Assembly (NCBI GenBank): GCA_964541375.1
Contig: CAZIPT010000013.1
Span: 1-40,338, forward strand
Origin: JBAXEO01 sp964541375
Lineage (GTDB): Bacteria; Actinomycetota; Coriobacteriia; Anaerosomatales; JAAXUF01
Direction of reading: 5' to 3'
DNA length: 40,338 bases
Made by a program: the position numbers and the translations under genes. This document shows, in pieces, positions 24,086 through 31,952 of the stretch. Under the pieces are notes generated by a model. It saw only the letters and a program-made list of their open reading frames with translations. It did no database searches and was not told the DNA's origin. Numbering within the stretch: position 1 is the stretch's first letter; every line of letters starts with the position of its first letter.

Positions 24086-24101
24086 TGTGACACTCGTCAC
24101 A
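24086..24101. promoter_or_regulatory. Palindromic operator, CRP/FNR- or Rex-like
   Basis: TGTGA-CACTCG-TCACA, a perfect inverted repeat matching the CRP consensus TGTGA-N6-TCACA, lies 79 bases upstream of the HEAT/HD-GYP operon and 115 bases upstream of the divergent ImmA/IrrE-like gene. With its flanking bases (TTGTGAC...GTCACAG) it also resembles Rex operators. The regulator is not identified. Confidence 0.55.
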
Positions 24102-24216
24102 GGAACTCCGGATTCGTGGTTCACTTGAGTCTGTCCCCCGCATCGTAGTAAGACGATACATGAGGTAGCCGGCGAAGTGCGGTCGCTGCGCCGCCCCATA
24201 AAGACCGGAGCCGAGA

Positions 24217-24711
24217 TTGGCACTGCGGACCGAACAGTACTACCGAAAGATCGCCGAGGAAGCGCTCTCCGCCGTCGGCTGCTTGGAGCCGCCCGTACCC
24301 ATCTCCGAGATCGTCGCGTCGTTGTGTATCCCTGTGAGGGCGGTGAACCTCCCCGCATTCTTCACGGCCGCCACCATCTATGAGGACGGGCTGCCGGTCA
24401 TGGTCGTCAACCACGCACGGCCCGAGATCGAGCGCCGGCGCGCGCTCGCGCACATGACCGGGCATGTCCTTCTCGCGCTCGCGGACGCGGAGGATTCGTA
24501 TCCGCGGTCGGCGGGTGACCACAAGGAAGCTGACCTCGTGGCTCGCGATCTGATGATGCCGACGAACATGGTGCTCGAACAGGCCCGTACGTGGTTCAAC
24601 GACTATCGCTACCTCTCCAGGCTCTTCGGCGTGACCGAGGGCACTATGCTCGAGCGCATGCGCGATCTGGGCTTGGTGCGCAATCAGAACGGTGCGCTCT
24701 GGGGCTTCTAG
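24217..24711 (+). CDS. ImmA/IrrE-like protein lacking the catalytic glutamate
   Basis: The 164-residue protein aligns with ImmA/IrrE metallopeptidases (COG2856). It has a helical N-terminus, the strand VMVVNHARPEIERRRALAH, the zinc helix at 79-83, and KEADLVARDLMMPTNMV with the probable third ligand Glu104, then a C-terminal helix-turn-helix-like segment (YLSRLFGVTEGTMLERMRDLGLV). The expected HExxH reads H79-M-T-G-H83, so the general-base Glu is Met. It may bind metal but should not hydrolyse peptides normally. Family members cleave repressors in mobile elements or DNA-damage response; no phage or conjugative genes are near. Start TTG at 24217 has GGAG upstream. Confidence 0.8.
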   Translation: MALRTEQYYRKIAEEALSAVGCLEPPVPISEIVASLCIPVRAVNLPAFFTAATIYEDGLPVMVVNHARPEIERRRALAHMTGHVLLALADAEDSYPRSAGDHKEADLVARDLMMPTNMVLEQARTWFNDYRYLSRLFGVTEGTMLERMRDLGLVRNQNGALWGF

Positions 24712-24768
24712 CGACGAGACCATCTCCCTGCCGCATCGCTGGTGGGTGGTCTGGGAGTGTCGGCGGGC

Positions 24769-24777
24769 TGGTATAGA
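24769..24777 (+). promoter_or_regulatory. Extended -10 promoter of the ROK-kinase operon
   Basis: TGGTATAGA matches an extended -10 (TGn-TATAGA) 67 bases before the ROK gene. The leader also contains a GC hairpin (GGCCCGC / GCGGGCC, 24787-24805). Confidence 0.4.
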
Positions 24778-24843
24778 CTAATCGCGGGCCCGCCACGCGC
24801 GGGCCTTGGGGGCATCACACCAAGCGGAAATCAGGAGGCTTCC

Positions 24844-25818
24844 TTGCGCAGTAGCTACGCGGTGGGCATCGACGTCGGCGGCACTCGGATCGCCGTGGGG
24901 CTGGTCGAACGCAAAGGGCGAGTCGTCAAGGATGCCAAGTGTCTCACGCCCAAGACCGGCCCTTTCGCTGTGGTCGACGCCATCATCGACCTGGTTGAAG
25001 AGGTCAGTACGGGCGCTCACCAGTCGGAGATCGCCGGCATCGGCATCGGCCTGCCCGCGCAGATAGACTTCCTGCGCCAGTCGGTCGAGTTCTGCACCAA
25101 TCTGCCACTTGCGGGGGTCGACGTGCGCTCGCTCGTGATGTCGCGCTCCAAGCTTGACGTCACTATCGATAACGACGGACACATGGCCGCTCTCGGCGAG
25201 TCGAGATACGGCGCGGCCAAAGGCGCCCGCGACTTTCTGATGATCACGGTCGGGACCGGCGTGGGCGGCGGCATCTATCTCAACGGAGAGCCGTACCGTG
25301 GCGGCCGGGGTCTGGGTGGCGAGATCGGCCATGTCGTCATCCAGCTCGAAGGAGGCGTGCCGTGTCCGTGCGGCGGCAGCGGGCACCTCGAGTCCTATGT
25401 GGGCCGGCCGGCCATCGCGGCAGCGGGCCGCAAGGCCGCCGAGTTGTTCGCCGGTCGCGAGATCCTTGCCGCAGCCGGCGGAAACATCGAGGCGGTCACC
25501 GCCGAGTGCGTGTTGACGGCGGCGAGCGCCGGCGACGAAGTCGCGCGCAAGATAATCATGGACTGCGGTGAGACGCTCGGTCGGGCGCTGGTCGGCTTCG
25601 TGAACATCTTCAACCCCAAGCTCATCGTGGTGGGCGGCGGAATCGCGGAGTCGGCCGAATACATGGTCGAGCATGCGGCCGAAGTCATGCAGCAGGAGGC
25701 GCTCGCTGGTCGGCGTGACGTCTCGGTGCTTCACGCGGTTCTTGGGAACGACGCCGGAATCCTGGGTGCGGCGGCCCTTGCCTTTGACGAATACGATGCC
25801 CACCAGGGAGTGCACTGA
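24844..25818 (+). CDS. ROK-family sugar kinase (glucokinase-like)
   Basis: The 324-residue ROK protein likely phosphorylates glucose or a related hexose with ATP. The N-terminal phosphate-binding loop is GIDVGGTRIAVGLV. The catalytic Asp lies in IDNDGHMAALGE, the second nucleotide motif is GTGVGGGIYLNG, and the sugar-binding EIGH is followed by the zinc site CPCGGSGHLES, in which the third Cys of the classical CxCGxxGCxE is His, a known variation. No helix-turn-helix precedes it, so it is a kinase rather than a ROK repressor. Start TTG at 24844 has CAGGAGG upstream. Its stop overlaps the next gene by one base. Confidence 0.87.
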   Translation: MRSSYAVGIDVGGTRIAVGLVERKGRVVKDAKCLTPKTGPFAVVDAIIDLVEEVSTGAHQSEIAGIGIGLPAQIDFLRQSVEFCTNLPLAGVDVRSLVMSRSKLDVTIDNDGHMAALGESRYGAAKGARDFLMITVGTGVGGGIYLNGEPYRGGRGLGGEIGHVVIQLEGGVPCPCGGSGHLESYVGRPAIAAAGRKAAELFAGREILAAAGGNIEAVTAECVLTAASAGDEVARKIIMDCGETLGRALVGFVNIFNPKLIVVGGGIAESAEYMVEHAAEVMQQEALAGRRDVSVLHAVLGNDAGILGAAALAFDEYDAHQGVH

Positions 25819-26933
25819 TGAGCGACAAGTCGATCGTCTGGTTCGCTCCGATGCGCAGCGTCAAGAAGGTGTCCTTGGTCAAGCGCGCCGGCGCGCTGCT
25901 CGATAAGGCCGGACTGGCCGACGCGATCGCCCAAGACGACCTGGTGGCCGTGAAGCTCCACTTCGGCGAGGAGGGCAATACCGGGTTCGTGCAGCCGGTG
26001 TTCCTGCGTGAGGTGGTGGCACGGGTCAAGGCGCAGGGCGGTAAGCCCTTCCTCACCGACGCCAACACGCTCTACCGCGGTCAGCGCGCCAACTCCGTCG
26101 ACCACCTCTCGTGCGCAATCCACAACGGTTTCAGCTTCGCGACGGTCGATGCGCCGCTGGTCATCGCCGACGGTCTCGACGGCCGGGAAGCGGTCGACGT
26201 ACCCATCGAGGGGTTCAAGCACTTCGAGAGCGTCCGCATCGGCTCGGCAGCAGTTCACGCCGACGCCATCGTCACGGTCACCCACGTCAAGGGACATGAG
26301 GCCACCGGCTTCGGCGGCGCGATCAAGAACGTGGGCATGGGCCTCGGTTGTCGCAGCGCCAAGCAGCGTATGCACGCCGACTTCTCGCCTGACGTCACCG
26401 CCGAGAAGTGCACCGCCTGCAGCCGCTGTGTGAAGTGGTGCCCCGTCAACGCGATCGTCATCAACGACCTTAGGATCGCGGAGGTCGACCACGAGACCTG
26501 CTACGGCTGTGGCGAGTGCGTCGCCAGTTGCCCGTACGGCGCCATCGCGGTGTGCTGGACGACGACGCCCGAGGCGTTGCAGGAGAAGATCGTCGAACAC
26601 GTCGCCGGCGTGGTCTCGGGTAAAGACGGCAAAATGGTCTACCTGTCGTTCGTCACCAATGTTTCGCCGGACTGCGACTGCTGGAACTTCTCGGATGCGC
26701 CCGTGGTCGCCGACATCGGCGTGCTGGCGTCGACCGACATCGTGGCCATCGACCAGGCCGCCTACGACCTGGTGGTCGCGGCGAGCGGCCTGCCCGGTGG
26801 GCTCGGCGAGGACATGGCGAGCGGTGCCGACAAGTTCGCCGAGATCACCGGCGTCGACGGGACCATCGCGATTCGCTACGCCGAGGAGATGGGACTGGGC
26901 ACCCGCGACTACGAGCTTCGCCAGCTCGACTAG
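25818..26933 (+). CDS. DUF362 protein with two [4Fe-4S] ferredoxin clusters
   Basis: This 371-residue protein combines a DUF362 domain (about residues 5-190; VAVKLHFGEEGNTGFVQPVF, DANTLYRGQRANSVDHL, THVKGHEATGFGGAIKNVGMG) with an inserted ferredoxin module carrying two CxxCxxCxxxCP clusters (C197-x2-C-x2-C-x3-CP and CYGCGECVASCP), then a C-terminal DUF362 continuation. Such proteins are common in strict anaerobes and are thought to act in electron transfer; the reaction is not established. It follows the ROK kinase by a one-base overlap (TGATG) and so is translationally coupled, although the functional connection is unclear. Confidence 0.9.
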   Translation: MSDKSIVWFAPMRSVKKVSLVKRAGALLDKAGLADAIAQDDLVAVKLHFGEEGNTGFVQPVFLREVVARVKAQGGKPFLTDANTLYRGQRANSVDHLSCAIHNGFSFATVDAPLVIADGLDGREAVDVPIEGFKHFESVRIGSAAVHADAIVTVTHVKGHEATGFGGAIKNVGMGLGCRSAKQRMHADFSPDVTAEKCTACSRCVKWCPVNAIVINDLRIAEVDHETCYGCGECVASCPYGAIAVCWTTTPEALQEKIVEHVAGVVSGKDGKMVYLSFVTNVSPDCDCWNFSDAPVVADIGVLASTDIVAIDQAAYDLVVAASGLPGGLGEDMASGADKFAEITGVDGTIAIRYAEEMGLGTRDYELRQLD

Positions 26934-26954
26934 GGGCGCTCGGAAGGGGTCTGC

Positions 26955-28022
26955 GTGGAATACGGGCGGATCGTCCGAGAGGCATGGTCGATCACCATGC
27001 GCACTCGCGCGCTCTGGTGGCTCGGTGCGATCGCTGCAGCACAAATGGTCGTCTATGCGGTTGTGGTCGGTGGATTGGCTGCGCCCATGGCCGCGCTCCT
27101 TCAGCTTTCCGGGACGATTGCCGCCGGCGGTACCCAGGCTGTCACCGGTGCCCCGGCCGCTGCGCAGCAGCTCCTGATCTCGGCGGGCCTGTGGCTCGGT
27201 GCGCATCTGGGTGCCGTCGTCGCCGTGACCGCGGCGGTCTTCTCGGCGTGGCTCGCGCTGGGCGTGCTCGATGTCGCGGCACAGATCGGGATCGTGACCC
27301 AGGTCGACGAGTCAGCACGTTGGCGGCCGGCGTCCGTCAGGGTCGGGATGCGCGACGGGTTCCGGCACTGGTGGAGAGCCATCGCGCTCTTCGCGCTTGC
27401 GGCGTTGCCGAGCCTGACGTACCTGCTGGTCATGGCGGTCGTGGTACTCGTCACGGTCTCGATCCCGCTCTACATGGGCGAGCTGCCCAAGCCCGGCGCG
27501 GCGTTCGTCGCCAACATGGTGCTCTCACCACTCTCGGCGCTTGTCTCGCTTTCGGCGGTACCGCTCGGCGTCCTGGTGCAGCTCGCGCTGCGGTTCGCCG
27601 TCCTGGAGAACCTCGCATGGCGTGCGTCCGTTCGGTCGGCGTGGCGTCTCTCGAAGGCGAACCTCGCCGAGGTGGCGATCGCGTTTCTGGTGGTGGCGCT
27701 GGTGTCATCGCTCGCGACGCTCGCCTTTGTCGTGGCCGCTGCGGCCGCCGCCGCTATCGCCAGTGTGCTGGTCCTGGGGGCGGCGCTCCTGGCCACATCG
27801 GGGGACACGGCTTCGGCGGGACGGATCGCGGGATTCGGAGCGGCGGGATTCGCCGGCCTCTTGTTCCTAGCGTTTCAGGCTGTCATGTTCGTATGGCAAT
27901 CCGCGATGTGGACGCTCGTCTGGCGTGACCGGACCGCGGCCGTCGTGGATTCAAGTGTCGCCGAGAGGGGAAGTACGATTCAACGTAGCGTCACCGCGCC
28001 AACGACCGAAGGGAGCGTTTGA
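26955..28022 (+). CDS. Multi-pass membrane protein, paralogue 1
   Basis: The 355-residue integral membrane protein has about six hydrophobic helices. The N-terminus EYGRIVREAWSITMRTRALWWLG matches that of the next gene's product, and both share the later motif pattern ENLAWRASVRSAWRLSKANLAEV, seen in membrane proteins of the DUF7544/glycerophosphodiester phosphodiesterase membrane-domain type. These may organise or transport lipids, but no activity is established. GGAAGGGG precedes the GTG start. The stop overlaps the next start by one base (TGATG), indicating a coupled pair. Confidence 0.8.
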   Translation: MEYGRIVREAWSITMRTRALWWLGAIAAAQMVVYAVVVGGLAAPMAALLQLSGTIAAGGTQAVTGAPAAAQQLLISAGLWLGAHLGAVVAVTAAVFSAWLALGVLDVAAQIGIVTQVDESARWRPASVRVGMRDGFRHWWRAIALFALAALPSLTYLLVMAVVVLVTVSIPLYMGELPKPGAAFVANMVLSPLSALVSLSAVPLGVLVQLALRFAVLENLAWRASVRSAWRLSKANLAEVAIAFLVVALVSSLATLAFVVAAAAAAAIASVLVLGAALLATSGDTASAGRIAGFGAAGFAGLLFLAFQAVMFVWQSAMWTLVWRDRTAAVVDSSVAERGSTIQRSVTAPTTEGSV

Positions 28023-29161
28023 TGGGCTACGGAGCGATCATCAAGCGGGCATGGAAGATCACGTGGCGCTATCGCGCACTTTGGATACTCGGGCTCTTCG
28101 CAGGCATCAGCGGTTCGAGCGGCGGTGGCAGCGGAGGCGGCAACTACAACTTCAACTCGCTAGGCTCCAACTCCGGCTCGAGGTCCAATCCGTTCACCGG
28201 GGCGGAAGCTGCGTCCTTCCTCCGCACCCTGCAAAGCCTCATCCCGCTCATCATCGTGGTGACGCTGGGCCTTATCGTGATCGGAATCGTTTGGTGGATC
28301 CTGAGCGTTGCGGCCCGCGGCGGACTCGTCTTCGGTGTCAACGAGATCGAAGAAGGCCGACCCATGAAGCTGGGCGCTGCGTGGAACGCCGGCTTCGCAC
28401 GATTCTGGAGCATCTTCGGGCTCTCGTTGCTGCTCGCGTTGCCGGTCCTCGTGCTCTTCCTCATCATCATCGCGCTGATCGTCGTACCTATAGTGGTGCC
28501 GCTGGCGAGGGGCGGGCAGCCCGGCGTCGGCGTTGTCGCCCCCATCTGCGGCTCTCTCATCATCGGGGTTCCGCTACTGATAGTCGCCTCGGTAGTACTG
28601 AGCCTTCTGCAGGAACTCGGTCTGCGCTACGTCATGCTGACAGGCCACGGCGCGGTGGCGGCGATCGGTGAGTCGTGGCGCGCTTTCCGCGGCCGTTTCA
28701 AAGACACGTCGCTGATGTGGCTCATCGGCTTCGGGCTCAACACAGCAGCTGGTATCGCCCTCGCCATACCGCTCGTCATTCTCACGCTGGTCGTGCTGGT
28801 ACCCGCGATCATCGCGGGCGTTGCCGGGAAGTGGGCCGCCTTTGCGGGGGTTCTGGTCGTCGCATTCTTTGCGATCATGTTGATTTCGTTCGCCTTCACG
28901 GCCGTCTGGGGCACGTTCTCCTCGGCGCTGTGGACCGTCTTCTTCCGGCGGTTCACCGGCATGGAGGTCGCCGAGGCCGCGCCTCTCCCCGTTGCGCCGC
29001 CTGTTGCCGGCTATGCCGTCGCCGAGCAGCCGTCGCCGCCGATGCCGGCGCCCCCGGCGCCGATCCCGCCCGCCCCGCCGCTCGCACCGGAGGTGCCCGC
29101 CGTGCCGCCGGCCGCCCCGCCCGCCCCGCCGATGCCCCCGGCGCCGGAGCCGGCTCCGTGA
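28022..29161 (+). CDS. Multi-pass membrane protein, paralogue 2, with proline-rich tail
   Basis: The product is a 379-residue membrane protein homologous to its upstream neighbour: GYGAIIKRAWKITWRYRALWILG aligns with the paralogue's N-terminus, and both have a central LGLRYVMLTGHGAVAAIGESWRAF-type segment before the last helices. A glycine/serine-rich loop (SSGGGSGGGN) follows the first helix. The C-terminal 55 residues are a Pro/Ala repeat (PPAPPA-like), probably a cytoplasmic flexible tail. AAGGGAG precedes the ATG. The stop overlaps the rsmI start by four bases (GTGA), so the unit extends to rsmI. Confidence 0.8.
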   Translation: MGYGAIIKRAWKITWRYRALWILGLFAGISGSSGGGSGGGNYNFNSLGSNSGSRSNPFTGAEAASFLRTLQSLIPLIIVVTLGLIVIGIVWWILSVAARGGLVFGVNEIEEGRPMKLGAAWNAGFARFWSIFGLSLLLALPVLVLFLIIIALIVVPIVVPLARGGQPGVGVVAPICGSLIIGVPLLIVASVVLSLLQELGLRYVMLTGHGAVAAIGESWRAFRGRFKDTSLMWLIGFGLNTAAGIALAIPLVILTLVVLVPAIIAGVAGKWAAFAGVLVVAFFAIMLISFAFTAVWGTFSSALWTVFFRRFTGMEVAEAAPLPVAPPVAGYAVAEQPSPPMPAPPAPIPPAPPLAPEVPAVPPAAPPAPPMPPAPEPAP

Positions 29162-29991
29162 GCGGAAGGCTCGTCGTCTGTGCGACGCCGATCGGCAATC
29201 TCGGCGATGTGACGCTGCGCGTGCTCGACGCGCTGCGCGAGGCCGACACGATCGCCGCCGAGGACACCCGCGTGACCCGCAAGCTGCTCGCCCGCTATGA
29301 GATCGCGACCCGCATGGAGCGCTGCGACGAGCACACCGTCGAGCGTCAAGCGCCTGCGTTGGTCGAGCGCATGGCGGGAGGCGAGGTCATCGCTCTCGTG
29401 TCAGACGCCGGTACCCCGGGCGTTTCGGATCCGGGAGCGAGGCTCGTAGACGCGTGTCTGAACGCCGGTATCGCGGTGGAGGTGCTCCCCGGCGCGAGCG
29501 CGATCCTGGCCGCGCTCGTCGCGAGCGGGCTTCCCACACACGCGTTCTACTTTGGGGGTTTCCTGCCGCGCAAGGTGGGGGAGCGCCGCCGAGCGATCGA
29601 ACTCCTCGCCGCCCTGGACGCCACCCTGATCTTCTACGAGTCGCCGCACCGCTCGGCGGCCACGGTGGCCGCACTCGCGGAGATGCTACCGGGACGCGAC
29701 GCAGCGATGGCGCGAGAGCTCACCAAGCTGCACGAGGAGGTGCTGCGCGCGCCCGTCGCGCTACTCGCCGAGCAGATCTCCACCCGCGACAAGCTCAAGG
29801 GAGAGGTGGTTCTGCTGGTGGGGCCGCCGCCGCAGCTCGAGCCGGTGCACGCGGATGCGGACGAAGTGATCGCCGCGGTCGCGGCACGCGTTGCGCTCGG
29901 TGAGAGTAGGAGCGCAGCGGTGAAGAAGGTCGCCGCCCAACTAGGCGTTCCAAGGAGCGAAGTCTACGACCTGGCGCACAAGCGCCCGTAG
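29158..29991 (+). CDS. rsmI: 16S rRNA (cytidine-1402-2'-O)-methyltransferase RsmI
   Basis: The 277-residue enzyme methylates the ribose of C1402 in 16S rRNA using S-adenosylmethionine. It shows the tetrapyrrole-methylase fold signatures of RsmI: VVCATPIGNLGDVTLR at the N-terminus, AEDTRVTRKLL, the loop SDAGTPGVSDPG, GASAILAALVASGLP and FYESPHRSAATV. The C-terminal region ends in a helix-turn-helix-like segment (SRSAAVKKVAAQLGVPRSEVYDL), as in many RsmI proteins. Start GTG at 29158 overlaps the previous stop. It lies near abrB and metG, as its homologue does in Bacillus (yabC/yraL-type neighbourhoods vary). Confidence 0.95.
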   Translation: MSGRLVVCATPIGNLGDVTLRVLDALREADTIAAEDTRVTRKLLARYEIATRMERCDEHTVERQAPALVERMAGGEVIALVSDAGTPGVSDPGARLVDACLNAGIAVEVLPGASAILAALVASGLPTHAFYFGGFLPRKVGERRRAIELLAALDATLIFYESPHRSAATVAALAEMLPGRDAAMARELTKLHEEVLRAPVALLAEQISTRDKLKGEVVLLVGPPPQLEPVHADADEVIAAVAARVALGESRSAAVKKVAAQLGVPRSEVYDLAHKRP

Positions 29992-30009
29992 GTGATGTGC
30001 GCGCCGAGC

Positions 30010-30255
30010 CTAGGCCTTCTTGATGGCGTCGACGCAGCTCGAACAGACTGCGCGGCCCTTGACCTCGGTCATCTCGGACTTGGTGTCGCCGCATACGGCG
30101 CACGAGTCCTTGTGCTTGGTCAGGATGATGCGCTCGCCCTCGACAAAGATGGCGATCGGATCCTTCACGTTGATGCCCAGCGTGCGCCGGAGTTCCATCG
30201 GAATCACTATCCGGCCCAGGTCATCAACGTGGCGTACGATTCCTGTGTCGCGCAT
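30010..30255 (-). CDS. abrB: AbrB-type transition regulator with zinc-ribbon tail
   Basis: The 81-residue protein has the AbrB/SpoVT swapped-hairpin DNA-binding domain (residues 1-48; GIVRHVDDLGRIVIPMELRRTLGI, DPIAIFVEGERIILTKH). In place of the Bacillus multimerisation region it has a small zinc-ribbon-like tail with CAVCG and CSSC pairs, as in several clostridial relatives. AbrB proteins control transition-state genes. It is divergent from metG and convergent with rsmI, the position typical of abrB in Bacillus. The ATG at 30255 has GAAGGG upstream at rather long spacing. Confidence 0.9.
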   Translation of the reverse strand: MRDTGIVRHVDDLGRIVIPMELRRTLGINVKDPIAIFVEGERIILTKHKDSCAVCGDTKSEMTEVKGRAVCSSCVDAIKKA

Positions 30256-30307
30256 GGCTAAGCCGCCCTTCGTCGCTCCGCCGACGCCTCAATCGTGCGG
30301 GAACGGT

Positions 30308-30313
30308 TAGAAT
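30308..30313 (+). promoter_or_regulatory. Possible -10 element of the metG operon
   Basis: TAGAAT (five of six to TATAAT) lies 71 bases before metG in the divergent abrB-metG region; the -35 position shows no clear match. The leader holds a small hairpin (GCGGC / GCCGC). Confidence 0.4.
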
Positions 30314-30384
30314 CAACCCGTGCAAGCGGCGCCGTGCCGCCCCCTCTTCCAATATATCCCACGCCTACGGAGTGCCGAAACATC

Positions 30385-31947
30385 ATGAGCCGAGAGTCTT
30401 TCTTCCTCACCACACCTATCTACTACGTGAACTCCGTTCCGCACCTGGGAACCGCGTACACGACGATTGCGGCGGACGCGCTGGCGCGGTATCGCCGGAT
30501 GCGCGGCGACGATGTCTTCTTTCTCACCGGACTCGACGAGCACGGTCAGAAGGTCGAGCAGGCTGCCGAGGCGAACGGCGTGTCGCCGCAGGAGTGGGCG
30601 GACCGGATGGCCGCGAAGTTCCTCTCTGCGTGGGAGATGCTCGACATTTCCAACGATGACTTCGTGCGAACCACCGAACTCCGCCACGAGCGAGGTGTCC
30701 AGGCGTTCCTCAAGACGCTTTGGGACCGCGGCGACATCTACAAGGGGGTCTACGAGGGCTGGTACTGCGTCCCGTGCGAAACCTACTACGCCGAGGACCA
30801 GCTGCACGAGGGTGGCACCTGCCCCTCATGCAGCCGTCCCGTCGAGTTCGTGAAGGAGGACAACTACTTCTTCAGACTCTCGGCATACCAGGACGAACTG
30901 CTCGCGTACTACGAAGCGAATCCCGGGTTCATCCAGCCTGACACCCGTCGAAACGAAGTTCTTTCGTTCGTGAAGGGCGGCCTCCGCGACCTGTCGATCT
31001 CGCGTGCCAACGTGAAATGGGGTATCCCGCTGCCGTTCGACGAGCAGCAGTCGGTCTACGTGTGGTTCGACGCGCTCATCAACTACATCACTGCAATCGG
31101 CTACGGTGATCCCGACCGCGCCGAGAGCTTCGCCAAGCGCTGGCCGGCCCAGCTTCACTTCGTCGGCAAGGACATCATCCGTTTCCACTGTGTGATCTGG
31201 CCGGCGATGCTTCTGGCCGCCGGGCTACCGCTTCCCCAGAAGGTCTTTGCACACGGCTTCCTGCTCACCAAAGGCGAGAAGATGAGCAAGAGCAAGGGAA
31301 ACGCGATGGCCCCCGCCGAGCTGGTTGAGAAGTTCGGAGTCGACGGATATCGCTATTACTTCCTGCGCGACGTGCAGTTCGGTACCGACGGCTCCATCTC
31401 GCTCGAGGGCATGGTGCAACGCTTCAACAGTGACCTTGCCAACGACTGGGGCAACCTGTGCTCCCGGCTGTTCAACATGGTGGGCAAGTACTGCGAAGGG
31501 CTTGTGCCGGATCCCGGTGCTTCGCCTATCGAGATCGAAGACGACGCCGAGATCAAGAGCATCGCGCGCGAACTATATATATGTTACGAATCGCGCATGG
31601 AGAGGCTCGACTACGCGGGCGCGCTTGAATGCGTCTGGGAGCTGGTCAAGCGGACCAACCGGTACATCGAGGACAGCGCGCCGTGGAACCTCGCCAAGTC
31701 CGAGGAGACCATCGGCCGCCTACACGCCGTCCTATACAACGCCCTTGAGTCGGTGCGCATCGCTGCGCTCTTCACCGCGCCGGTGATGCCGCGCTCCTCA
31801 GTCGAGGTATGGAACCGGCTCGGGCTCGGCAACATCTTCGAGGTGACCGATCTTCAGGCCGAGTCCGCTTGGGGCCGCCTGCCTGTTGGCAGTCCCGTGG
31901 TGAAGGGCGATGCGCTCTTCCAGCGCATGGCAGATGACGCGGAGTAA
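30385..31947 (+). CDS. metG: Methionyl-tRNA synthetase
   Basis: The 520-residue class I synthetase charges tRNA-Met. The HIGH-type signature is PHLGTAYTT near residue 15. The CP domain contains a zinc knuckle with CVPCETYY and CPSC pairs (about residues 125-150), the KMSKS signature is GEKMSKSKGN (about 300), and an anticodon-binding helical domain follows. The C-terminal tRNA-binding (Trbp111-like) extension is absent; the protein ends after the helical domain. ATG at 30385 is chosen because it begins immediately before the conserved FFLTTPIYYVN; GGAG lies 12 bases upstream. It is followed by tatD after five bases. Confidence 0.96.
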   Translation: MSRESFFLTTPIYYVNSVPHLGTAYTTIAADALARYRRMRGDDVFFLTGLDEHGQKVEQAAEANGVSPQEWADRMAAKFLSAWEMLDISNDDFVRTTELRHERGVQAFLKTLWDRGDIYKGVYEGWYCVPCETYYAEDQLHEGGTCPSCSRPVEFVKEDNYFFRLSAYQDELLAYYEANPGFIQPDTRRNEVLSFVKGGLRDLSISRANVKWGIPLPFDEQQSVYVWFDALINYITAIGYGDPDRAESFAKRWPAQLHFVGKDIIRFHCVIWPAMLLAAGLPLPQKVFAHGFLLTKGEKMSKSKGNAMAPAELVEKFGVDGYRYYFLRDVQFGTDGSISLEGMVQRFNSDLANDWGNLCSRLFNMVGKYCEGLVPDPGASPIEIEDDAEIKSIARELYICYESRMERLDYAGALECVWELVKRTNRYIEDSAPWNLAKSEETIGRLHAVLYNALESVRIAALFTAPVMPRSSVEVWNRLGLGNIFEVTDLQAESAWGRLPVGSPVVKGDALFQRMADDAE

Positions 31948-31952
31948 CCGCT

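Noticed and set aside
25731..27206. Long minus-strand open frame (491 codons) opposite the DUF362 gene
   Set aside because: It is the antisense frame of clearly recognisable ferredoxin-type coding sequence.
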